Positions 1 through 7,358 of a DNA stretch of 16,521 nt are shown piece after piece; positions within the stretch are counted from its first letter, which is position 1; the number at the start of each line of letters is the position of its first letter. Both the position numbers and the translations under genes were made by a program. Source of the DNA: Clostridium sp. CAG:510 (lineage in GTDB: Bacteria; Bacillota; Clostridia; Lachnospirales; Lachnospiraceae); NCBI GenBank assembly GCA_000434615.1, contig FR880834.1, positions 1 through 16,521 on the forward strand, given 5' to 3'. The notes beneath the pieces were generated by a model that had not been told where the DNA came from, did no database searches, and saw nothing but the letters and a program-made list of their open reading frames with translations.

Positions 1-57
1 CCATGAGTTCTTTCGTTTGTCAACAACTTTTTTGAAAACTTTTTATTTTCTTTTTTG
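1..57 (-). promoter_or_regulatory. Second tandem promoter (P2) reading out of the left edge, -10 box outside the window
   Basis: On the minus strand a perfect TTGACA -35 box lies at 23-18, preceded by an A/T-rich tract (about 57-24) that resembles an UP element. Exactly 17 bases remain between this box and the window edge, so the -10 hexamer would start on the first base outside. Together with the complete promoter upstream at 126-98 this forms a tandem pair of the kind common before rRNA operons in Bacillota. The -10 box and the transcribed gene cannot be seen, so the rRNA assignment is inference. Confidence 0.55.
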
Positions 58-97
58 TTGTTGGCTTCTTATTGGCTATCGCCTCAAAGCAAAACTG

Positions 98-126
98 AGT
101 ATAGCACCCTCTCCCCGGGTTGTCAA
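98..126 (-). promoter_or_regulatory. Strong sigma-A promoter (P1) pointing to the left edge
   Basis: Minus strand: TTGACA at 126-121, a 17-base spacer and TATACT at 103-98, with A-rich tracts directly upstream (about 160-127). This is a near-consensus vegetative promoter. It lies just past the terminator of the lipoprotein gene and no open reading frame follows it before the edge. A stable RNA operon beyond position 1 is the likely target; that is inference from layout only. Confidence 0.75.
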
Positions 127-149
127 TACATTATTTTTCATTTTTTTGC

Positions 150-201
150 TATTTTTTATAAAAACAGACACAATAAGCAAAATTGCCCATTGTGCCTGTT
201 T
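150..201 (-). terminator. Rho-independent terminator of the lipoprotein gene
   Basis: Minus-strand arms 201-189 and 174-162 form a 13-bp stem with one G-U pair around a 14-base loop, followed by a run of T residues (TTTTTAT, then A/T-rich sequence). It starts about 30 bases after the stop codon of the lipoprotein gene and separates it from the promoter pair at the left edge. Confidence 0.8.
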
Positions 202-232
202 GAAATCATTATGCAACTATATGACAGATACC

Positions 233-946
233 CTATTGCAGCTCTGTTACCGTTGTCCTATCCCCCGCCGTTACGGAAAGCTTCAGTGCTTCTATACTGT
301 CCGCTTTCTCCTCCGGGATTTCCGCTATCATAACAAGCTGTACTGCAGCGCCTGCTTCCATAGTGCCGTGATAGGTGGTGATATCGTCGTTTAACAGTGT
401 GGTCTGGATAAAGTATTTGTCCGTATCATTTATCTTCAAAACACAGTACGGTTTCCTGTCGTTAATATCTATGTCCACACTTTCCGTTCCGTTATTAGTG
501 ACGGTAAAAGACAGTACCAGCAGCTTTTTATTCTGGGACGCATCAATCACAAACGCCATTTCCTCCGTCTGCGGATAAGAGTCCGTTACTTCATAACCTG
601 AATACTCCATGGAAAAGCCTTCCGGCAACAGAACCTGTGCCAGATTATAGGATGCCGGTTCTTCGCTCTTATCAATAACCGTTGTTTCCACAGTGGGATC
701 CATGGCACTTGCAGGCTCTTTCGTCTCCTGCGGTTTCTCTTCTTTTTCTTCATATAAGGATAAATCCGCCAGCCGGTTATTATAGGTATTCACATGCCGC
801 ATAACCGCATCCGCCGCATATTTTACAATCTTGTTCTCCTGCTCCTCGGTCAGTGAAGGCATCGACGTAGCGCCGCAGCCGGAAAGCATCGCAGCTCCTA
901 TGAAAAGAAACACTGCGCGTATAAGAAATCGATTCGGTCGTTTCAT
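233..946 (-). CDS. Lipoprotein with DUF4352/DUF5067-like C-terminal domain
   Basis: Predicted 237-residue membrane-anchored lipoprotein of unknown specific role. Seen: a basic N-terminus, a hydrophobic stretch and a lipobox (LSGC, cysteine near residue 24), so cleavage by signal peptidase II and anchoring on the outer face of the cytoplasmic membrane are expected. A polar, Glu/Lys-rich linker follows (about 25-95). The C-terminal part (about 100-237) alternates short beta-strand-like stretches, with a phrase typical of DUF4352/DUF5067 immunoglobulin-like domains (LVLSFTVTNNG followed by a conserved-looking tail). I recognise the style, not a defined family, so that assignment is tentative. 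The ATG at 946 is chosen because AGGA lies five bases upstream; the GTG four codons earlier has no binding site. It follows the DUF2339-like gene by 114 bases holding two inverted repeats, and is followed by a terminator. Confidence 0.85.
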   Translation of the reverse strand: MKRPNRFLIRAVFLFIGAAMLSGCGATSMPSLTEEQENKIVKYAADAVMRHVNTYNNRLADLSLYEEKEEKPQETKEPASAMDPTVETTVIDKSEEPASYNLAQVLLPEGFSMEYSGYEVTDSYPQTEEMAFVIDASQNKKLLVLSFTVTNNGTESVDIDINDRKPYCVLKINDTDKYFIQTTLLNDDITTYHGTMEAGAAVQLVMIAEIPEEKADSIEALKLSVTAGDRTTVTELQ

Positions 947-983
947 ATTAATCCTCACTTCTGCACATGCTTTTTATACATAT

Positions 984-1019
984 CAAGTTTGTGTCAAGTG
1001 TGCGCAGACACAAATCTTG
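984..1019. repeat. Inverted repeat, 12 bp per arm with one bulged base
   Basis: Arms 984-995 and 1007-1019 (one extra T at 1015) are complementary, with an 11-base loop. It lies between the DUF2339-like gene and the lipoprotein gene. No T-run follows on either strand, so it is not a canonical terminator. It could be an operator, an RNA processing site or a structured leader of the lipoprotein mRNA. Confidence 0.6.
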
Positions 1020-1020
1020 C

Positions 1021-1042
1021 GTGTGAAAATTTATTTTCACAC
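1021..1042. repeat. Perfect 10-bp inverted repeat
   Basis: Arms 1021-1030 and 1033-1042 are perfectly complementary and almost touch (2-base centre, so as RNA the innermost pairs would open). It stands one base from the neighbouring inverted repeat and 19 bases past the stop codon of the DUF2339-like gene. No T-run follows on the minus strand. It may mark the end of the upstream transcript or bind a dimeric regulator. Confidence 0.6.
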
Positions 1043-1060
1043 TTTCCTCATTTCTCCCAT

Positions 1061-3148
1061 CTATTCCGACAGGCTTTTCTCCAATGCGATATATATAGCG
1101 GAAATAGCAAGTACAATGACACCTGCCACCATGAACAAAATCATCTTTTCGGTCGTTGCCGCCCCCGGGAAATCATACAGTGCCAGTTTAGCGCAGACGG
1201 AAAGTGTCAGTATCAGTCCGCCTATACGCAGCTTCTTTTCCTTAAACAGGAAGCCCATTACTATGGTTCCGATGGCAATGACCATTAAAATAATACTTTT
1301 TATCACCGCCTGATGGGAGAAAGGCATCTTCCACACAAGCGTCATATAGCATAAAAATCCCACGGTAATCAGATGCTTTATCCGGAAGTTCATGCCAAAG
1401 TTTTCCTGGAAGCAGACCACCAGATAAGCAATACCGATTATCAGCATCAGAATGCAGTTTAAGCTTGAAAAACTGAATAGCAGGGAGAAATACAGCAAGG
1501 CAATCAGTCCTAAATTGATATAGTTGATGACCTTGGTATACCGGCTCTTAAACAGTGGAATGCAGTTAAATGCCAGTGTTCCCATAAAGAAAAGCGCCAT
1601 AACCACTGCCTGCTGCAATTCGTTGTGGAATTCTCCGATTATATACAATACAAACAAAAGCAGAACCGTCTCCTCGTAAAACTGTTTGAAATAATATACC
1701 GCAAAAAGGGACAACAGAAATGCTCCCAGAAAACAATAACTGTATATATGCTCTTCCAATACGAAGAAATGGATTGCCTGTATTGCCGTAAACAAGGTAA
1801 TTATGATTTCACTGACCTGCAGATATTTTACTCTGGAAAGGCACTTGGACAATAAAAACACGCCGAGTACCGCTACGGTTCCCGCCACCATAAAGTAAGT
1901 GTCCTCTTTCTGGTTGACCCGCTGGCCAAAATAGGAAAACGTAATCAAGGTTGTTCCCACAAACATAAGGTAAAAAAACCACTTTTCCTTCCCTTTCCGG
2001 AAAAGCAGGAATCCAAGCAGGCAGACAGCAAAGAAAATCCCCGCAGTCACAAAGGCTTCCCCTGTTTTTTCGTGGAACAGTATAATTTCCAATATTATGT
2101 AGAGTAAAAGAAGCCACGCCTGCGTACAAAAATAAATAACAAGCGCACCGGTCCTGTGCTGTTCGTCCTTGGACATGCGGTAGAGAATAAGAAGGTGTAC
2201 CGCCATTTCTGCCAACAGATAATACAGTGCTGCCCAGGAATCTATCAGAATTGCCGCACCGGTTGCCATAATCAGGGTAAAAATCATATGGGTGACACAA
2301 TGTATGTTGTCCACCGCATAACGGCTCCGTTTTACGGGAAGGAAAACCGTCATCAGATTGACTAAGACCATAATTGCCGCCACAACGGCAAAAACCGGCA
2401 TGTCAAACAGATTGCGGATGGGAAAAGCACACACATAGCAGCCGATAAAGCTGATGACCTTCATGACTCCGGAGTCTCTTTTCCGGCTGATGACAAGAGC
2501 CAGTATGCTGACTGCCACAGCTATTCCCATAGCCCAGTAGCCGTTGAAATTCTGTAAATACGAACAGTTTATCATCGTGGAAGCGTACATGCCGCATATG
2601 CCGAGCGCCGTAATGCCCACGGCAAACTTCGGCATTTTCTTTCTGAGCAGGAGTTCGGAAACCAGCAGGATTACCACCGACATGCCATACAGGCACATTC
2701 CTTTCACGAAACCGTCCATATAGGTAATGCCCAGCATTACAAAAGCGACTAAAACGAAAACCACACCGACCACGCTTAAAAGTCCGGCGCCGATGGTAAA
2801 TTCCATGCTGTTCTTCTTCTGCGGCGGAGCGGGCTGCCATGCCGGAGCTCCCTGCACCGGCTGTGCAAAGCTGCTCTGTGCTGCCTGCGGATTGACTCCC
2901 TGCACCGGCTGCGTGAAACCGCCCTGCGCTGCCTGCATCGGCTGCATATTCTGCCTGCGGAATTCTCCCCTAAGCATCCGCTGCTGGTATACGTTCCAGG
3001 TGCGGTTTACTTCCTGCTGTGCGTACTCTGCGGAAACCATGCGGTTCCGGTACTGCCCTAAAAGAGTGTTTAAGTATTCCGTATACTGCCTGTCGGCAGA
3101 TATTGACATGATATATAAAATCTGGTTTTCCAGTCTGTCCTGTACCAT
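1061..3148 (-). CDS. DUF2339-like multi-pass membrane protein
   Basis: A 695-residue integral membrane protein of unknown function. Seen: a soluble N-terminal part (1-65) with a likely helical region, a Gln/Pro/Ala-rich linker (about 66-112) with two copies of a 16-residue repeat (starting QAAQGGFTQPVQG and QAAQSSFAQPVQG), then about 20 hydrophobic segments up to residue 690 with very short loops. This layout of soluble head, low-complexity linker and a large stack of helices resembles DUF2339 family proteins. The assignment is by overall architecture and is moderate. The start ATG is preceded by GGGG at a spacing of eight bases. It is 71 bases downstream of hflX with no visible terminator between them, so cotranscription with hflX and the two-component genes is plausible. 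Confidence 0.8.
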   Translation of the reverse strand: MVQDRLENQILYIMSISADRQYTEYLNTLLGQYRNRMVSAEYAQQEVNRTWNVYQQRMLRGEFRRQNMQPMQAAQGGFTQPVQGVNPQAAQSSFAQPVQGAPAWQPAPPQKKNSMEFTIGAGLLSVVGVVFVLVAFVMLGITYMDGFVKGMCLYGMSVVILLVSELLLRKKMPKFAVGITALGICGMYASTMINCSYLQNFNGYWAMGIAVAVSILALVISRKRDSGVMKVISFIGCYVCAFPIRNLFDMPVFAVVAAIMVLVNLMTVFLPVKRSRYAVDNIHCVTHMIFTLIMATGAAILIDSWAALYYLLAEMAVHLLILYRMSKDEQHRTGALVIYFCTQAWLLLLYIILEIILFHEKTGEAFVTAGIFFAVCLLGFLLFRKGKEKWFFYLMFVGTTLITFSYFGQRVNQKEDTYFMVAGTVAVLGVFLLSKCLSRVKYLQVSEIIITLFTAIQAIHFFVLEEHIYSYCFLGAFLLSLFAVYYFKQFYEETVLLLFVLYIIGEFHNELQQAVVMALFFMGTLAFNCIPLFKSRYTKVINYINLGLIALLYFSLLFSFSSLNCILMLIIGIAYLVVCFQENFGMNFRIKHLITVGFLCYMTLVWKMPFSHQAVIKSIILMVIAIGTIVMGFLFKEKKLRIGGLILTLSVCAKLALYDFPGAATTEKMILFMVAGVIVLAISAIYIALEKSLSE
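2848..2943. repeat. Two tandem 48-bp units inside the membrane protein gene
   Basis: Units start at 2848 and 2896, share the same first 16 bases and are otherwise imperfect. They encode the two 16-residue Gln/Pro-rich repeats of the linker ahead of the first membrane helix. The period is a multiple of three, so copy-number changes would keep the reading frame. Confidence 0.6.
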
Positions 3149-3219
3149 CTCACAATCCCCTTTTCTTTCCGTCCGCGATATCCCTCGGAACCGTCTGCCG
3201 GTAAATACACCTGGCTTAT

Positions 3220-4485
3220 TTACTCGCTTATATACATCCTGAATTTACTTTGTTCTTTCTCACTGCATTTTACCACAAGTCGTACTCCGTTTTCAATGTA
3301 ATCCTGTGAAAGCACTTCTGCATTTTCACGAAGCTCGGATACAATGCCGCCTTTATCGTACGGGATTAAAAATTCGGTTTCTATCCGGTGGGCATACAAA
3401 GTGTCCGTAACCAGGGTAAGAAGAGTTCTGATACAGGTTTCATCCTGTGCCGACATATAAATCCGGTTGTCCGTACATCTGGGGATTTCCGGCATGCATA
3501 GATCCGCCTTATTATACACATAAATGACAGGAATGTGCCCCGCATCCAGTTCTTTTAAGGTTTCCTCCGTTACTTCCATATGCTTTTTGTAATTAACATC
3601 GGAAAAGTCAATCACCTGCAAAATCAAATCCGCTTCTTTTATTTCTTCCAGTGTGGAGCGGAATGCCTTGACCAGACCATGGGGCAGATTGTTGATAAAC
3701 CCAACCGTATCCGCCAGATAAAAAGGCTTCCGGCTGCCGTCGTCGATTTTGCGCACCGCCGTTTCGAGGGTGGCAAACAGCATGTCCTTTTCCAGAACCT
3801 TCTTCTCCTCGGGAAGTCCGTAAGTATCCACAAATTTATTTAACAGGGTGGATTTGCCGGCATTGGTATAACCCGCTAAGGAAACCTGTGGAATGCCGGA
3901 ATTCCTTCTCCGCTTTCTCTGGGTCCGGCGCTCCGTGGACACGGTTTCCAGCTCCTTGGAAAGCTCCGTAATGCGGTGTTCAATCTTTCGTCTGTCCAGT
4001 TCCAGTTTCTTTTCACCGGCACCCTTATTACTCATGCTGCCGCTGGCGCCGCCCTGCCTGCTTAAGGCATCGTGCAGTCCCACCAGCCGCGGCAGAAGGT
4101 ACTTAAGTCTTGCCACCTCTACCTGCAGCTTGGCTTCCCTTGTCTTGGCACGGCTTGCAAAAATATCCAGTATCAGATTGGTTCTGTCCATTACGGGCAG
4201 CTTGCATTCGTCCTTTAAGTTGCGGAGCTGGGACGGCGTCAGGCTGTCTTCAAAAACAATCAGCTCCGCATCCGTCATTTTCGCCAGTTCCCGCAGTTCT
4301 TCCACTTTGCCGGTGCCAATATAAAGTGCCTTGTTGGCAGCCTCCATTTTCTGGGTCAGAATGCCCACCACCTGCATGTGGCATGCCTCTGCCAGACTTT
4401 TCAATTCCTGCATGCAGACATCATAGTCATCCGCTACGCCGGTGTCCACTCCCACCAGGATTACTTTTTCTCTTATATCTTCCAA
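3220..4485 (-). CDS. hflX: GTPase HflX
   Basis: A 421-residue translational GTPase that binds the large ribosomal subunit; family members split stalled or stress-damaged 70S ribosomes. Seen: an N-terminal HflX domain (about 5-180, with the typical glycine-rich stretch RQGGASGS near 143-150 and a basic helical linker), then a GTP-binding domain with G1 GYTNAGKST (205-213), a G2-type Thr near 239, G3 DTVGF (259-263) and G4 NKAD (325-328), and a C-terminal domain to 421. Length is normal for the family. The start is a TTG at 4485, two bases after the histidine kinase stop codon; AAGGAAG inside the end of the kinase gene is well spaced for it, and the N-terminal strand of the HflX fold begins only seven residues later, so a later start would damage the domain. 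Translation is probably coupled to the kinase gene. Confidence 0.95.
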   Translation of the reverse strand: MEDIREKVILVGVDTGVADDYDVCMQELKSLAEACHMQVVGILTQKMEAANKALYIGTGKVEELRELAKMTDAELIVFEDSLTPSQLRNLKDECKLPVMDRTNLILDIFASRAKTREAKLQVEVARLKYLLPRLVGLHDALSRQGGASGSMSNKGAGEKKLELDRRKIEHRITELSKELETVSTERRTQRKRRRNSGIPQVSLAGYTNAGKSTLLNKFVDTYGLPEEKKVLEKDMLFATLETAVRKIDDGSRKPFYLADTVGFINNLPHGLVKAFRSTLEEIKEADLILQVIDFSDVNYKKHMEVTEETLKELDAGHIPVIYVYNKADLCMPEIPRCTDNRIYMSAQDETCIRTLLTLVTDTLYAHRIETEFLIPYDKGGIVSELRENAEVLSQDYIENGVRLVVKCSEKEQSKFRMYISE

Positions 4486-4487
4486 AA

Positions 4488-5966
4488 TCAGCTTCCTTCC
4501 TTTTCCACCATTTCCAGTTCAAAATAAAAAGCCACGCCGTTTTCGTAATTCTCCACACCGTATTTCTGGTTCATGGACTCCATAATTGCCTTTACAATGG
4601 AAAGTCCCACACCGCTTCCGCCGTATTCCCGGGTTCTTGCCTTATCCACTTTGTAAAATTTATCCCAAAGATAAGGAATAGACTCCTCCGGTATTTTATT
4701 GCCGGTGTTGAAAATACTGATGCGCACCTTGCCTTTTTCCTTGCCGAAGCGGATTTCCACAATCTTTTCCCCGCCGCAGTAATGCAGGGCGTTGGTAAAG
4801 TAATTGGTAAACACTTCCTCCGTCATGTACTCATCCGCCCAGACATAAATAGGGTCACTGGGCTCCATGCGTATCTGAATATCCTGACCGTTTGCCAGAA
4901 TACCGGCGGACTGGATATGGTTGCGGATAAGAGCAACCACATCGAAACGTTCGAAATTCACCGTTTCCTTACCGAATTCCAATTCATTCAGGGTCATGAG
5001 CTTCTTTACCATCTGGTTCATTTTATTCGCTTCATCCACAATGACGCTGCAGTAAAATTCCCTGCTTTCCGCATCGTCGTTGATACCCTCCTGCAAGCCC
5101 TCCGCATAGCCCTGGATAAGCGCAATAGGGGTCTTTAACTCATGGGAAACATTGGACAGAAATTCCTTTCGCATGGAATCGATTTTCTCTTTGTTCTCAA
5201 TATCCTTGTGGAGTTCGATATTGGCATTTTTCAGCTCCTGTATAGTGCTCTCAAGGGTCTCGGACAACGTATTCATATGCTCACCCAGAAGGCCGACTTC
5301 GCTCTTCTGCTCCCCTTCGTACTTGGCATCAAAATCCAGCTTTGTCATCCGCTCTGAAATCTCCGCCAGCTTTAAGATGGGCTGTGTAATCTTTCCGGTC
5401 ACATAAAAAATAATAACACTGCTTATGGCAATACAGATAAGACCCACGTAAAACAGAAAACGATTGGCGATTTTTACACTTTCCCGGATGTTTTCCAGTG
5501 GCGTACGGATATAAAATGCCTGTCCTTCCGACAGCCAGCCCACCATTTCCATATATTCCGTCCTCGTCTTGGAGTCCTCGACCTTCTGGACGGTGTAACG
5601 GTCCGTTTCCTCCAAAATATAAGGGTCCTTAATCGGTGTGTATATCCGGTCCCACAAAAGACCTTTAAGCATGTCCATGTCGTTGCCGAAGGTTGCGATA
5701 ATGCGTGCTTCCGTATCCTGTACCACGCCCATGATGTTGTACTTGCCCGATATTTTTTCCATTTCAATTTCAAACGAATCCTCGCTGAAAGAATTGCTCT
5801 GCATATTGGTGTCTAAAATTTCATAGGTGTGGATGAGTGCCTTTTTGCGCTCCTCTTCGTAATATTTCTGCAGAAAGGTATTGTTGATCATCCAACAGAT
5901 TAACAGTGTTGCCGCCATAAGCCCTATAAAAATCAGTGCCACCTGTCTTTTAATGGAATGCTTCAT
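4488..5966 (-). CDS. Sensor histidine kinase (HAMP, HisKA, HATPase)
   Basis: A 492-residue membrane sensor kinase, partner of the response regulator encoded directly upstream. Seen: transmembrane helix 1 (about 9-27), an extracytoplasmic sensor region of about 140 residues with no motif I recognise, transmembrane helix 2 (about 169-190), a HAMP linker (about 192-245), a dimerisation/phosphoacceptor domain with SNVSHELKTP (phosphorylated His275) and an ATPase domain with N-box TNALHY (Asn392), NTG (420-422) and GGSGVGLSIV (449-458). All catalytic motifs are present. The start ATG directly follows the regulator's TAA (TAAATG), with AGGA in place upstream, so the two proteins are probably made by coupled translation. 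The stimulus cannot be read from the sequence. Confidence 0.95.
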   Translation of the reverse strand: MKHSIKRQVALIFIGLMAATLLICWMINNTFLQKYYEEERKKALIHTYEILDTNMQSNSFSEDSFEIEMEKISGKYNIMGVVQDTEARIIATFGNDMDMLKGLLWDRIYTPIKDPYILEETDRYTVQKVEDSKTRTEYMEMVGWLSEGQAFYIRTPLENIRESVKIANRFLFYVGLICIAISSVIIFYVTGKITQPILKLAEISERMTKLDFDAKYEGEQKSEVGLLGEHMNTLSETLESTIQELKNANIELHKDIENKEKIDSMRKEFLSNVSHELKTPIALIQGYAEGLQEGINDDAESREFYCSVIVDEANKMNQMVKKLMTLNELEFGKETVNFERFDVVALIRNHIQSAGILANGQDIQIRMEPSDPIYVWADEYMTEEVFTNYFTNALHYCGGEKIVEIRFGKEKGKVRISIFNTGNKIPEESIPYLWDKFYKVDKARTREYGGSGVGLSIVKAIMESMNQKYGVENYENGVAFYFELEMVEKEGS

Positions 5967-6659
5967 TTATTCCTCACGTCCTGCTTCAAATTTATATCCC
6001 ATCCCCCAGATGGTCTTGATTAAATCACCCTTGCTTCCCAGTTTGCTGCGGAGTTTTTTCACATGGGTGTCAATGGTTCTGGCATCTCCGAAATAATCAT
6101 AGTTCCAGACATGGTTTAAGATTTTTTCACGGGAAAGGGCAATTCCCTGATTTTCCATGAAATACGTCAGAAGTTCAAATTCCTTGTAGCTTAAGTCCAC
6201 GCTTTCCCCGTCAATCTTGACCATATGGGCTGATTTGTTTAATTCAATACCGCCCGCGGAAAGGATTTCCTCTTCGTTATGCTGCACGGTTCTTCTCAAA
6301 ATAGCCTCAATGCGCGCCACAAGTATCTTGGGGCTGAAGGGCTTGCTGATGTACTCGTCAATCCCCAGTTCAAATCCCAGCAGTTCGTCGCTTTCGGCGC
6401 TTTTTGCCGTCAGCATGATAATGGGTACCTTGGAATATCTGCGGATTTCCTTGCAGACCTCCCATCCGTCCATTTTAGGCATCATTACATCCAGTACAAT
6501 CAGGGCTATATCCTTCTGTTCAAAGAAAATGCCCACAGCTTCCTCTCCGTCCCCTGCTTCCAGGACTTCAAAATTGTCCTTTACCAAAAAGTCGCGTATG
6601 AGCTTGCGCATCCTGCTTTCGTCATCTACCACCAGTATTTTCAGTCTGTCCATATCCAT
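5967..6659 (-). CDS. OmpR/PhoP-family response regulator
   Basis: A 230-residue DNA-binding response regulator. Seen: a receiver domain (about 6-122) with the acidic pair Asp12-Asp13, phosphoacceptor Asp57 (in LDVMMPKMDG), Thr84 and Lys106; then a winged-helix effector domain (about 131-226) ending in the typical IWGMGYKF strand. All key residues are intact. It is expected to be phosphorylated by the kinase encoded just downstream and to act as a transcription factor. AAGG lies six bases before the chosen ATG; an in-frame ATG two codons later is an alternative. The 64-base gap upstream holds no visible promoter or terminator, so it may be transcribed with the 186-residue membrane protein gene before it. 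Confidence 0.95.
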   Translation of the reverse strand: MDMDRLKILVVDDESRMRKLIRDFLVKDNFEVLEAGDGEEAVGIFFEQKDIALIVLDVMMPKMDGWEVCKEIRRYSKVPIIMLTAKSAESDELLGFELGIDEYISKPFSPKILVARIEAILRRTVQHNEEEILSAGGIELNKSAHMVKIDGESVDLSYKEFELLTYFMENQGIALSREKILNHVWNYDYFGDARTIDTHVKKLRSKLGSKGDLIKTIWGMGYKFEAGREE

Positions 6660-6723
6660 ACCCTGCCTTTTCTTACCTGTCTTTATGTTTCTGTTCCGGT
6701 TGTTCTGTCTTATCCGGCTTCCG

Positions 6724-7284
6724 TCATTGTATATTCAGTTCCCGTTCTTTTTCCCTGACGGCATTTTCCCGTTCCGTAAGCTCCTGCTCCCAGGAGGCAT
6801 AGCGGTTGGTGATTGCTTTTTCGTAGTTCAGGATATTCGGACTCTTGCCGTTTGCAGCTATGGCAAACATGGCTGCCACCGCCATGGCAAGCAGTATATT
6901 GAGTATCACGGAATACATCATAAGCCTGGGCTGCCCGGATGCTTTCTCCTGCTTCTTCTTCGGCACCGGTGTATAACTGTTTTTTCTGAGCTGGTAGGAT
7001 ATCTGCAACGGAATAGGCTTTAATTCCTCCTCCGGGATACCGTTTTCCAAAAGAAAATTCCTTAATTCCCACAAAAAGCCGTAGCCCACCGGAGTCCTGA
7101 AGGTACGCTCCGTCACAGCTTTTTCATATATCTGCTTTACCTTTTCCGGGTTGTCATAGGACAAATGCATCCTGAGGTATTCTGTTTTTTTCAGCTCCTG
7201 TGAGGCCAGTACGGCGTCTTCCGTTGTCTGGAACACAAAGCCTCCCACCGTACGCTCTCCTCTTGTATCGGTATAGGTATCCAT
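6724..7284 (-). CDS. Hypothetical protein with one membrane helix and C-terminal coiled coil
   Basis: 186 residues; I do not recognise a family. Seen: a soluble N-terminal part (1-115) rich in charged residues, a basic patch (PKKKQEK, 108-114), one transmembrane helix (about 121-144) and a short Glu/Arg-rich C-terminal stretch (165-185) that looks like a coiled coil. No signal peptide, so the N-terminus is probably cytoplasmic (positive-inside rule at the basic patch). The ATG at 7284 has AAGGAG eight bases upstream; a TTG nine codons earlier would fall in the tmRNA terminator and is unlikely. It stands just before the regulator and kinase genes and may be a membrane accessory of that system, or simply a neighbour. 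Confidence 0.8.
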   Translation of the reverse strand: MDTYTDTRGERTVGGFVFQTTEDAVLASQELKKTEYLRMHLSYDNPEKVKQIYEKAVTERTFRTPVGYGFLWELRNFLLENGIPEEELKPIPLQISYQLRKNSYTPVPKKKQEKASGQPRLMMYSVILNILLAMAVAAMFAIAANGKSPNILNYEKAITNRYASWEQELTERENAVREKERELNIQ

Positions 7285-7308
7285 GAGTATCTCCTTTCTA
7301 TTCTCTGC

Positions 7309-7343
7309 CAAAAAGAAAAGGCCGGCCTAAAATAGACCGACCC
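7309..7343 (-). terminator. Rho-independent terminator of tmRNA
   Basis: Minus-strand arms 7343-7334 and 7328-7319 pair over 10 bp (some G-U) around a 5-base loop and are followed by TTTTCTTTTT. It lies 15 bases after the tmRNA 3' end and only about 25 bases before the ATG of the next gene. Confidence 0.85.
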
Positions 7344-7358
7344 TTCATTGTTAAGAAG

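Noticed and set aside
973..997. Promoter for the lipoprotein gene with TTGACA (997-992) and TATAAA (978-973)
   Set aside because: The spacer is only 13 bases, too short for a sigma-A promoter; no better pair was found in the gap.
3199..3225. Hairpin GTAAATA/TATTTAC after hflX as a terminator
   Set aside because: Only 7 A/T-rich pairs and no T-run follows on the minus strand.
4110..5138. Long plus-strand open frame (342 codons) across hflX and the kinase gene
   Set aside because: It is antisense to two genes with complete motifs, has no convincing binding site and a composition (many His, Phe, Leu) typical of a shadow frame.
6217..7023. Plus-strand open frame of 268 codons opposite the regulator gene
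   Set aside because: Ser/Ile-rich shadow of the regulator and the membrane protein gene; no known motif and no binding site.
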